64,000 nt of DNA from an uncultured Emticicia sp. (GTDB lineage Bacteria > Bacteroidota > Bacteroidia > Cytophagales > Spirosomataceae), in NCBI RefSeq assembly GCF_937903345.1, contig NZ_CALCZQ010000030.1, forward strand, positions 496,001 through 560,000. The letters are read 5' to 3'. Of the stretch, positions 34,887-43,011 are shown one piece after another. The notes below the pieces were generated by a model. That model was given only the letters and a program-made list of their open reading frames with translations. It searched no databases and was not told where the DNA came from. How positions within the stretch are numbered: position 1 is the first letter of the stretch; the number at the start of each line of letters is the position of its first letter. Made by a program: the position numbers and the translations under genes.

Positions 34887-36770
34887 ATGTTTAAATGCCG
34901 TTTAAAACCTTGGTTTAAAAATAAACTATGTTTTTGGTTTGTGTTTTGTTTAGTGTCTCAATTAGCGGCAGCACAAGATATTTCTTCGTTAAAGGTAAGT
35001 TTATCTTCAGTAAAAGTTGATACCACCCGCAGTAGGCTTTTATATGAGTTGGGTATGGCCTACGAACGAACTTATCCTGATTCTTCATTTTATTTTATCA
35101 ACCAATCTTTGCAACTTTCAAATAGCACTAATAATATACTTGGCATGGCAAGAGCGATGTATGGGCTGGGTTATATTAATATGTATTATGCAAAAAATGA
35201 AATCAAGGCCTTAGCCTGGTTTAATAAGTCTATTGCAATCTCAAAAAAAAACAACATCTATCTTTATCTCTCTAAAAGCTACCTTATTATTGGTATAATT
35301 TCAGAAAACCAGCGAATTGGAAACTCCTTAGAAATTTACAACAAGGCTTTGTTTTTTGCTAAAAAAGCAAAAAATTGGGTTGCCAAAAATGACGTTTTAT
35401 CAAATTTAAGTTTATATTTCTTTCAATTACGCAAATTTGATGAAGCCGAGATGTATATTAAATTAGCAATGGAGGAAAGTCAAAATAACGACTTGGATGT
35501 ATGGTTTTCTAATGGCTTAGATTATTGTAATTTATTACTTTTTCAGAAAAAAGACGCTCAAGCTATTGCTTTTGCAAAAAAAATGCAAAATGAAAAACAA
35601 AAATTAAAAAAAAATATTGGGGAGTTTGTTTACTTAAATGATATAGGCAGATTAGAAACTATTTTGAAAAATTACTCTGAAGCTGAAAAATCCTACTTAC
35701 TAAGCCTTTCAATAGAAAAAGCCAAACCCAAAGTAGATACTTTTCATTTGTATTTTATTTACAGAAACTTAGAGGGATTATACAGGCAGCAAGGAGATTA
35801 CAAAAAAGCCTATCAAGCCAGTAAAGATTTTTTGGAAGTTACCCTTTGGCTGAAAAACAAAACCCAGACACAGGATAGTAAATTGCAACTGATTAATTTG
35901 AGGGCAGATTTGGAAATTGAGAAAAAAGAAGTTGAAATTGCTTTATTAGAAACAAAAGAAAAACAACAGCGAGCTTTACTGATAGCAATTGGTATTATAG
36001 TAGTAATGCTTTTTGGTTTTATGATTTTTTTGCAGCAAAATAAACAAAAAATTCAAATTCAAAAAGAAGCCTTGAGCGAACTGAATGCTACTAAAGATAA
36101 GCTTTTTGCTATACTTTCTCATGATTTGCGTTCGCCAGTGGCAATCCTAAAAAACAGCCTGATGCTTATCGAATGGGGAGCCTTGAGTCAAAGCGAATTT
36201 GCCGAGTTAACGAATCGACTAAATATTCAGCTCATAAATGTCAGCAATATTTTAGATAATGCTATAAATTGGGTAATTTCACAGATGGAAGGCCTAAAGT
36301 CAAAAGTGATAAAAGTAAATGTTTGTGAAATAATTGAAGAAAAAATCTCAATGTTTATGCCCACCCAAACAGCCAAACAAATTACAATTGAAAACCAAGT
36401 TTCGCCGACTGCTCAGGTAATGTTTGATAAAAATCATTTTCAGATAGTTATTAGTAATTTACTACAAAACGCTTTAAAATTCACTGATTGTGGTGGAAAT
36501 ATTGTATTTAATTTAATAAAATTTAATAATTCAGTCATCATCTCAATTTCAGACAATGGAGTAGGCATAGCCGAGGATAAACTAAAAACCCTGTTTGAAT
36601 TAGGAAAAACTAACTCAACTTTAGGTACATTAAGAGAGTCGGGTACTGGTTTGGGCTTGCTTTTGGTAAAAGAATTGATTGAATTGAATGATGGAATTTT
36701 AAGCGTTAAAAGCAAAATTGGTGAAGGCACTACTTTTTATATCAAGTGTCCTGATCTTGTTGGTGTTTAG
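34887..36770 (+). CDS. Sensor histidine kinase with TPR sensor region
   Basis: A 627-residue kinase. A signal sequence (ending AAAQ, about residue 31) leads to a periplasmic domain of TPR-like helix pairs (about 40-340), a coiled coil, one membrane helix (ALLIAIGIIVVMLFGFMIFL, about residues 366-385), a HisKA domain with the phosphorylated histidine in AILSHDLRSPVAIL (about residue 411) and an ATPase domain with the N box (LLQNALKF), DNGVGIAEDKLKTLFE and SGTGLGLLLVKELI. The partner is the LytTR regulator immediately upstream. Its stop overlaps the stop of the convergent FUSC-like gene. Confidence 0.92.
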   Translation: MFKCRLKPWFKNKLCFWFVFCLVSQLAAAQDISSLKVSLSSVKVDTTRSRLLYELGMAYERTYPDSSFYFINQSLQLSNSTNNILGMARAMYGLGYINMYYAKNEIKALAWFNKSIAISKKNNIYLYLSKSYLIIGIISENQRIGNSLEIYNKALFFAKKAKNWVAKNDVLSNLSLYFFQLRKFDEAEMYIKLAMEESQNNDLDVWFSNGLDYCNLLLFQKKDAQAIAFAKKMQNEKQKLKKNIGEFVYLNDIGRLETILKNYSEAEKSYLLSLSIEKAKPKVDTFHLYFIYRNLEGLYRQQGDYKKAYQASKDFLEVTLWLKNKTQTQDSKLQLINLRADLEIEKKEVEIALLETKEKQQRALLIAIGIIVVMLFGFMIFLQQNKQKIQIQKEALSELNATKDKLFAILSHDLRSPVAILKNSLMLIEWGALSQSEFAELTNRLNIQLINVSNILDNAINWVISQMEGLKSKVIKVNVCEIIEEKISMFMPTQTAKQITIENQVSPTAQVMFDKNHFQIVISNLLQNALKFTDCGGNIVFNLIKFNNSVIISISDNGVGIAEDKLKTLFELGKTNSTLGTLRESGTGLGLLLVKELIELNDGILSVKSKIGEGTTFYIKCPDLVGV

Positions 36771-38938
36771 AGTTTAATTCGCTCTGAAATTTTGCAAATA
36801 TCGTATGTTACTTTTTGAATATTGATGAATTGTTCGGTGATCAAAAACTTGCTTTCGTCAATTTCTTCAGTCTGATGCTTGTTTACTTTCAAAAGTTGAA
36901 TATTTTCATTTACCACATATTCACTTTTTTCGATAATTTTTATAGCTTCTTTAATTAATATCTCTGTATTTCGAGCAATTTCTTCTAATTTATTGAAGTT
37001 TGGGAGCGTGGTAAAATGTTCTCTCGAATACAGTGCGAGCGTAGCTACGTAGGATGAAAGAAGGTGGTTCAATACCGAAAACTTATGTAGCTCTTTGATG
37101 CTCATTTGTTTATGTCTTGGCTCAGAAAACATCCGTTGAAGCCCAGCTGCCAAGTTTGCACTTCGGACAAAAACTTCTTTTCTAACAATTTTATATGGCA
37201 CACGTTGGTATTCTATGCCAAAATATAGCTGCGAAACTTGATGATAATAAGCCATATTGGCTTCCAGCATTTCTATTAGGTTATTTTTTAGCTTTTTGTG
37301 TTCCCAGTGAGGTAATAAAACATAACTTCCAATAAACGCTAATCCACCACCTATTGCTGTATCATAAACTCTCTCAATAAGCAAAGCACGGCCACCCATT
37401 CCCAAAAAATCAAACAAAATCAAGATAAACGGAGTCATAAAAACTACACTGACGAGATAGGTTTTTCTTTGAAAACTGTAAGTGCCAATCATACAAATCA
37501 ATAATATTACAAAAAGCCAGTATTTATCTGCTACATAATTTAAGATGAGCATTCCAATCAGAGTACCGCCAATTGTGCCGAAAAATCTATCAAGATTCCG
37601 TTCTTTAGTGAGGCTGTAAGAAGGCTTCATTATAACCATAATGGTCAGGAGAATCCAATTACTGTGTAAAAGTTGCGTTGATTGAGCAATGATAAATCCA
37701 ATGAGCATCATGCCAGAAACTCTAAGTGCATGCCTAAAGTTTTCGGATTTCAAGTTAAGGTTATCCAGAAAAATTTCAACATTATATTCTTGACTTGTGG
37801 TGAAAGCAGTAGTCTGAACGTCACTTCTTGAAAGTTTATTCTGTTCTTTTGCCCTAAAATAGCCTTTTATTTTTTTAATTCGATTGAAAATGTTCTCAAT
37901 ATTTACCTCAATGTTTTTCAAAGATTGTAGTCCAATTAGTGAAATTGATTTATCTTCGATACTGAATGTATCAATTTTTGTTCTTAAAGTATGTAGTTTT
38001 CGAGTTAAAAGTTGATTGAATTCGGGCTGACTACCATCTTTCAAAGATTCGCTTATTTCGTCGATATGTTCTGACAAAAGATTGAGTATATGCTCAAAAT
38101 CAACTAATACTCCTGTATGGTCAAATTGTTTGTGTAGTTTTTGATAGTTATAAAAAGTTGACATGATTTGTTCGTATAAATCGACCATATCAACAAAAAT
38201 TACCAGCAGAAGCCGCCCTTCTTGTGAGTTTTCTTGTATAATTTTAGGGTTTTTAAAAAGTTGCTCTCTAACAGCATCAAGTTTTTCGTTGACTGTTATT
38301 TGGGCTTCTATTAGTTTTGCATAGTTTGCGTCGTAGTCCATTTCTTCTTTATAAAATCCTGCTTTTATTCGCATAAAAGCGGCGATTTCAGTGATAGATT
38401 CGGCCAAAGCAAGCCTCGCTAAACGATAAGGCATAATTTGATAAATCGATAAGCTGAATAAAGCGTACCAAATTCCACCAAAAAAAATATAGAGTGAATT
38501 AAGCAAAATTTCGTTTATCGGGCGAACATCATCAATGCCAATAATCATCACTAATAAGGCTGCCACACCAATGGAGGCGGCCCTAGGACCATATACATAA
38601 AGCATTGAACAGAAGAAACTTAGCCCAACTACAAAAGTACCCAATGTGTAATCTGAAAGTCCGACAAAACTCGTAAGTAGTGAAATAATTGTCACCAAGA
38701 TAATGGTCAGAAACATGGCATTTCGGCGATGAGAAATAGGGCCTGGTGCATCAGCAATACTTGCACAAACTGCACCCAACGAAAATGAAATACCTATTTT
38801 TAGTAAATCAAATTGAGCAAGAACTAAGCTCGGAATTACAACTCCAAAAGTTATTCTGAGTCCATCACCGAAGTATTGACTAAGAATGAATCCTTTGACG
38901 TTGCTAGGGATTTTCTTTGGTGAAAAATTGATTTCCAT
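36767..38938 (-). CDS. FUSC/YccS-like integral membrane protein
   Basis: A 723-residue protein with two blocks of membrane helices (about residues 20-165 and 405-525), each followed by a long helical cytosolic domain. The second block includes MVIMKPSYSLTKERNLDRFFGTIGGTLIG, the typical FUSC-family motif, also seen in YccS/YhfK and AaeB. Members are thought to export aromatic acids or similar compounds, but no partner membrane-fusion protein is present here, so the role is unknown. The stop codon overlaps that of the convergent kinase gene by 4 nt. Confidence 0.85.
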   Translation of the reverse strand: MEINFSPKKIPSNVKGFILSQYFGDGLRITFGVVIPSLVLAQFDLLKIGISFSLGAVCASIADAPGPISHRRNAMFLTIILVTIISLLTSFVGLSDYTLGTFVVGLSFFCSMLYVYGPRAASIGVAALLVMIIGIDDVRPINEILLNSLYIFFGGIWYALFSLSIYQIMPYRLARLALAESITEIAAFMRIKAGFYKEEMDYDANYAKLIEAQITVNEKLDAVREQLFKNPKIIQENSQEGRLLLVIFVDMVDLYEQIMSTFYNYQKLHKQFDHTGVLVDFEHILNLLSEHIDEISESLKDGSQPEFNQLLTRKLHTLRTKIDTFSIEDKSISLIGLQSLKNIEVNIENIFNRIKKIKGYFRAKEQNKLSRSDVQTTAFTTSQEYNVEIFLDNLNLKSENFRHALRVSGMMLIGFIIAQSTQLLHSNWILLTIMVIMKPSYSLTKERNLDRFFGTIGGTLIGMLILNYVADKYWLFVILLICMIGTYSFQRKTYLVSVVFMTPFILILFDFLGMGGRALLIERVYDTAIGGGLAFIGSYVLLPHWEHKKLKNNLIEMLEANMAYYHQVSQLYFGIEYQRVPYKIVRKEVFVRSANLAAGLQRMFSEPRHKQMSIKELHKFSVLNHLLSSYVATLALYSREHFTTLPNFNKLEEIARNTEILIKEAIKIIEKSEYVVNENIQLLKVNKHQTEEIDESKFLITEQFINIQKVTYDICKISERIKL

Positions 38939-39053
38939 GCTAAAAATTGCGTATTATTCTTTGTAAAGGTGTTGGAGGAGCTTTAACCTAATGGATTGAA
39001 ATACTTCGATTATTTTAAAATAACCTAACGAAGTCGAAATGGAATTGTTAAAG

Positions 39054-39683
39054 TTAAACAGCCAACAAAACCGCAAAATAATGGCAAAAAGCTGCAAAAA
39101 GTACAAATAAATGCCAAATAAAATGATTGTATTGAATTTTTTGATTTTGGTAGAAAATCGTGCCAATCAGATAGAGGATTCCACCAGCAATTAATAAGTA
39201 AATTGAATTTTCGGGCATTAAGTTCCAAAAACTTGAACCTAGAAAAATTACCAAACACCCAATAAAAATATAAATTAACGTAGAAAGTAATCGAAATTGG
39301 CCAGTAAAAAAGACTTTTTTCACTACACCCAAGGCAATTAAAGTCCATTGAATGATGAAAAACCAAAATGCTGTTTGAGATGAGGTAAATAGAATTATAA
39401 ACGGAACGTAAGTTCCGCCAATGAGAAAGAATATACTAATATGGTCGAAAATTCGGAGTGTTTTTTTTACGAGAGGATTAGAAAAAGCATGATAAAGTGT
39501 TGAAAAAGTAAACATCAACAAGATTGTGAAGCAATAAAAAGCAACCCCAAAAGTAAGGGTTGGATTATTGGTTTGAACTACTCTCGCAATCAAAACAGGC
39601 GAAGCCACCACCGTCAACAAGATTCCCAAGCCGTGTGAAAGAGCATTGACCATTTCGGTTTTTATTTCTGATGGAGTATTCAT
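39054..39683 (-). CDS. trhA: Hemolysin III / TrhA family membrane protein
   Basis: A 209-residue protein of the hemolysin III (PAQR-related) family with seven membrane helices. The start is the ATG at 39683 (MNTPSEIKTEMVNALSHGLGI); a longer frame to 39836 would run into the upstream gene. Marks are ALSHGLGILL, STLYHAFSN, DHISIFFLIGGTYVPF and the C-terminal HLFVLFAAFCHYFAV, holding the conserved Ser, Asp and His residues of the metal site. In other bacteria the family is linked to membrane energetics and lipid homeostasis. It is downstream of the DUF4401-like gene on the same strand. Confidence 0.88.
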   Translation of the reverse strand: MNTPSEIKTEMVNALSHGLGILLTVVASPVLIARVVQTNNPTLTFGVAFYCFTILLMFTFSTLYHAFSNPLVKKTLRIFDHISIFFLIGGTYVPFIILFTSSQTAFWFFIIQWTLIALGVVKKVFFTGQFRLLSTLIYIFIGCLVIFLGSSFWNLMPENSIYLLIAGGILYLIGTIFYQNQKIQYNHFIWHLFVLFAAFCHYFAVLLAV

Positions 39684-39741
39684 TAAGTCTGATGACGAAT
39701 TTAGAATGAAAAGTGATGAACGTATAGCCTTTTGGGTAATA

Positions 39742-40899
39742 TTAATAATTACTTCCTGCACCGCCGCCGCCAAAATCACCTTGGCCAAAATTGGTATTAT
39801 TGCTTTGCTGAGGCTGTTGCATGACTTGATTGACAATAAATATTTCTAAATTTTTGTATTCATTTGTGCCAATAGCTATGGAGGTAAGACTAAATTTTGG
39901 TGTTTTTAGCTTACGAATAGCCCAAATAGAGGCTCCAACCAAGAATAATCCTATCATTGTTAAAGACCATTCGAGGGGTAAAACTGAAAAATAATTATGA
40001 TAGGTAAATATCGAAAATGCCACCGCACCGATACCGACGATTAAAAATTTTCGATCGTGTTTTCTCAATCCATAAACCATGTAGAAAAGTGGAATGATCG
40101 TACTAAATAGATAAAAGATTGGTGCATAATTAATTTGAATTGAATAGGTTAAATTATTCAGTGTAGCATTTCCTTCTCTGACTATCAGATAATTACCTGC
40201 CAAATAAAAAGTAGTTAAAGTTAGAATCGTGATAATATTTTGAACTTCTCGGTAGTAACTTCCTATTTCTTTTTTCTTCCAAAATTCAATAAAAAGAAAG
40301 GTTATGACAGAAATAATCATAATCACAAAAGGAAGAATAAGCTTACCGATTGGGTAGTTGGTGATTAGACTAAACCAAAAAGTAATCCAAGCAAAATATG
40401 CCACGAAAGCCACGATAGTGTCAGCATAACGAATCAATGCGGGCAAAAGAATCGCCAATGCAATTATGCTATATGTCCAACTGGTTAAGTCGAAATTAGT
40501 AAATCCGATAATGAAACTGAAAGCCGCACTTAACAAGGCATAAAGCAGAGCATTGTCAACGCCAGAATGATAGAAATTGTTTTTTTTGATAAAATACTCA
40601 AGAAAATAGAGAAAAATGGCTGAGTAAATCAAACTTATTATCGAAAATCCAAAACGAGATTCGGAAAAAAACGTGTCGAGAATGAGGTAAATAAAAAACA
40701 ATCCTGCCGATGCCGCAAGGCAAGTAAATAGGAATAATCCAATTTTTACGAAAATATTTGATTGGTGGAAACCCACACGAAATACTTGATAGGCTTCTTT
40801 GCGTTGTTCATCACTGATAATTTTTTTCAAAAACCAATCGTCTATTGTTTTTCGATTATTGATGTTTTCGACCCAAGTTTCGTTATATGCTTTTTTCAT
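39742..40899 (-). CDS. DUF4401-like membrane protein
   Basis: A membrane protein of 385 residues with about ten helices. An N-terminal soluble part (IDDWFLKKIISDEQRKEAYQVF) is followed by hydrophobic segments, and the C terminus ends in a glycine-rich tail GQGDFGGGGAGSNY. It is the usual partner of the preceding DUF2157 gene, with which it overlaps by 4 nt (ATGA), so the two are translated together. The assignment to DUF4401 is from pattern and context. Function is unknown. Confidence 0.7.
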   Translation of the reverse strand: MKKAYNETWVENINNRKTIDDWFLKKIISDEQRKEAYQVFRVGFHQSNIFVKIGLFLFTCLAASAGLFFIYLILDTFFSESRFGFSIISLIYSAIFLYFLEYFIKKNNFYHSGVDNALLYALLSAAFSFIIGFTNFDLTSWTYSIIALAILLPALIRYADTIVAFVAYFAWITFWFSLITNYPIGKLILPFVIMIISVITFLFIEFWKKKEIGSYYREVQNIITILTLTTFYLAGNYLIVREGNATLNNLTYSIQINYAPIFYLFSTIIPLFYMVYGLRKHDRKFLIVGIGAVAFSIFTYHNYFSVLPLEWSLTMIGLFLVGASIWAIRKLKTPKFSLTSIAIGTNEYKNLEIFIVNQVMQQPQQSNNTNFGQGDFGGGGAGSNY

Positions 40900-41864
40900 T
40901 TCTTTAGACCTACAATTTCTTTAATTTTGATTAAAAACAGGATAATTCCTAAAGCCGAAAGCATAAAATAAAGTATATACAAAAACGAGTTAAGGTTGCT
41001 GGGAAGAATTTTGAATACGGCATAAGTAAATGCAATATAGCCATAAATTACACCCATCAACAAAAACAAATATGATTGTTTTGTACGGGCATAAATAATG
41101 CTTAGATAAGATAAAACTGCGATGATTATTCCGTATGTAAATTCCGAATCAGAGATAAAAAGGCCCGAAAGAGCCGCAATAAATGTAAGATTTCCACCAA
41201 AAATAAAGTAATTAAAACTAAAGTGTTTTTTTAAGTCTTTTTGAATAGAAACCCAACCAATAATGATTAGGAATATTCCCAACAAAATTGCCGTAATGAT
41301 GATATATTGGTTATTGAAATCATTATTTTCTAATATTTTGAGTGGTGTGATAGTTATTCCAATCCAAGAAGCCAATGCTGTAATCGCCATTGATAAAACG
41401 CCTCGATGGTCGAAAAAATAAGCACAAAAAAAGAATAGAAAAGCTGGAAGAAATGCCGCAAGACCGTAGTGATTAGTAAAGAAGTTATATTGATATTGTA
41501 TATATCCTTCGAGTGTCAGAAACGCCAAACAGCCACCGAGCAATGCAAAATCATCAAAATTATTACTTTCTTCTATTTCTCCCCAAGAAAAAGGCTTTCG
41601 ATGCTGAAAAGCGTAATAAAAAGATGCCAAACAAACTAAAACAAAGAGAGCAACGATAATATTATGACCAATCGAATCAATATTTTTGTAAATCAATACA
41701 CCCAAACCAATACTTAAAAGCATAATGCCGAGATAGAGCAGTAAACGGAGCTCCCAATGAATAGAAAATACCTGATTCGAATCCGAAACTTTAATTTGGT
41801 AGGCCTGTTCGTTGGAAATGATATTTTTTTCAGTAAGTTTTTCAACCATGGATAAGTGTTGCAT
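40896..41864 (-). CDS. DUF2157 domain membrane protein
   Basis: A 322-residue membrane protein whose N-terminal part (LTEKNIISNEQAYQI ... SIHWELRLLLYLGIMLLSIGLGVLIYKNID) is the DUF2157 signature: a small helical domain, then a run of about ten membrane helices. It begins at the ATG at 41864. It overlaps the DUF4401-like gene. The family is widespread and uncharacterised. Confidence 0.82.
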   Translation of the reverse strand: MQHLSMVEKLTEKNIISNEQAYQIKVSDSNQVFSIHWELRLLLYLGIMLLSIGLGVLIYKNIDSIGHNIIVALFVLVCLASFYYAFQHRKPFSWGEIEESNNFDDFALLGGCLAFLTLEGYIQYQYNFFTNHYGLAAFLPAFLFFFCAYFFDHRGVLSMAITALASWIGITITPLKILENNDFNNQYIIITAILLGIFLIIIGWVSIQKDLKKHFSFNYFIFGGNLTFIAALSGLFISDSEFTYGIIIAVLSYLSIIYARTKQSYLFLLMGVIYGYIAFTYAVFKILPSNLNSFLYILYFMLSALGIILFLIKIKEIVGLKK

Positions 41865-41926
41865 AGGCTTTTGCTATTATTTTAGTAAATGTAGTTAATG
41901 TTTTTCATTTGTAAAATGCTACTTTT

Positions 41927-42916
41927 TTATTGCCCCACTTTATTCAAATCAAAATAACGTTTTATGAGTAAATTAATGAAGCGTTTGAGATACATTTCAT
42001 TCAAAAACGTATTTGACCAATTATCAAATCTTTGGCATTGAATACCAATATAAAAGAAATAAAGGCTTATGCCAAGTATCGGAAAAATTCGTTTTTCTTC
42101 ATCCGAAATTTCGCTAACTGATTCATAGCCAGCCAAGAAACTATCGAGCTTAGATTTACAAATAGCTTCGTCTCTTTCGGTGCTATGGAGTTGAAGTACA
42201 TAATAAGCAATATCCATACAAAGCCAGCCATTTCCGCAGAAATCGAAGTCAAAAATAGTAATTTTGCCATCTTTGCTAATATTTAGGTTATCAAACCAAA
42301 TATCTAAATGCACTATACCTGTTCTGATTTTTTCTATCTTTATTTTTGAAAATTCAACTAACAAATGCTTTTGCGTTGATTGCATAAAAGCCATTTCATC
42401 GGAATCATTGTCAAGGAAATTTGATAAATAATTAAAAACATCGTCAATCAATAGTTGTGGTGTGTATTCAATTCTTTCTAGTTCTAAGTTTTTAGTAAGC
42501 TGATGAATTTGTGCCATTATTATCCCTATTTTAAAGTGATTTTCTTCATCATAATTCAAGAGTTTTTCTCCTTCAGCATACGAAAACATGACCGCCAATC
42601 GCTCGCCTTCGGGTGCATTGATGGTCTGTATATAGTTATTAGTTTTGTCTGTAATTGGGTAAGAAACAGATATAGTATTTGCTTTGAGCAAGTTTAAAAG
42701 TCGAATTTCTTCTAAAATTTCATTTTCTGTTCGCCAGTTAAGGCTGTAAATTCTGAAAATAAATCGTTTATCCTCGTCTTTAATCAAATATGTGTGATTA
42801 ATTCCGGCTTTCAATAAATTGCATAAAGTAAAATTACTCAATCCATATTTTTCTTTAACAAAAATCGCTAAATGTGTAGGGGAGAGGTTTGAACTGATTA
42901 CGGGAAAATGAGTCAT
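41927..42916 (-). CDS. APH-family phosphotransferase
   Basis: A small-molecule kinase of the aminoglycoside/choline phosphotransferase fold, 329 residues. Marks are the P-loop-like LKAGINHTYLIKDEDKRFIFRIY with the ATP-binding lysine/arginine, the catalytic loop HLDIWFDNLNI (HxDxxxxN) and the metal-binding IFDFDFCGNGWLCMDIAYY. The start at 42916 (MTHFPVISSN) is preferred because the longer frame to 42976 lies inside the terminator of the glgE gene. The substrate is unknown. Its place behind glgE invites a sugar such as maltose or trehalose, but it is shorter than known maltokinases. Confidence 0.8.
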   Translation of the reverse strand: MTHFPVISSNLSPTHLAIFVKEKYGLSNFTLCNLLKAGINHTYLIKDEDKRFIFRIYSLNWRTENEILEEIRLLNLLKANTISVSYPITDKTNNYIQTINAPEGERLAVMFSYAEGEKLLNYDEENHFKIGIIMAQIHQLTKNLELERIEYTPQLLIDDVFNYLSNFLDNDSDEMAFMQSTQKHLLVEFSKIKIEKIRTGIVHLDIWFDNLNISKDGKITIFDFDFCGNGWLCMDIAYYVLQLHSTERDEAICKSKLDSFLAGYESVSEISDEEKRIFPILGISLYFFYIGIQCQRFDNWSNTFLNEMYLKRFINLLIKRYFDLNKVGQ

Positions 42917-42934
42917 TTGTGGGAGGATTTGGTT

Positions 42935-42973
42935 AAAAAAACCGAGGCATACTTTTTTTAGCATGCCTCGGTT
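42935..42973 (-). terminator. Intrinsic terminator of glgE
   Basis: An 11-bp stem AACCGAGGCAT (42940-42950) / ATGCCTCGGTT (42963-42973) and, on the minus strand, a T tract (42941-42935). It sits about 40 nt after the glgE stop. Confidence 0.88.
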
Positions 42974-43011
42974 CAAATTAACAATTTGGAGGGTATTTTT
43001 ATAATGAAAAC

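Noticed and set aside
39684..39836. Longer N terminus of hemolysin III
   Set aside because: It would overlap the end of the upstream gene; MNTPSEI at 39683 matches the family start.
42917..42976. Longer N terminus of the phosphotransferase
   Set aside because: It lies inside the glgE terminator.
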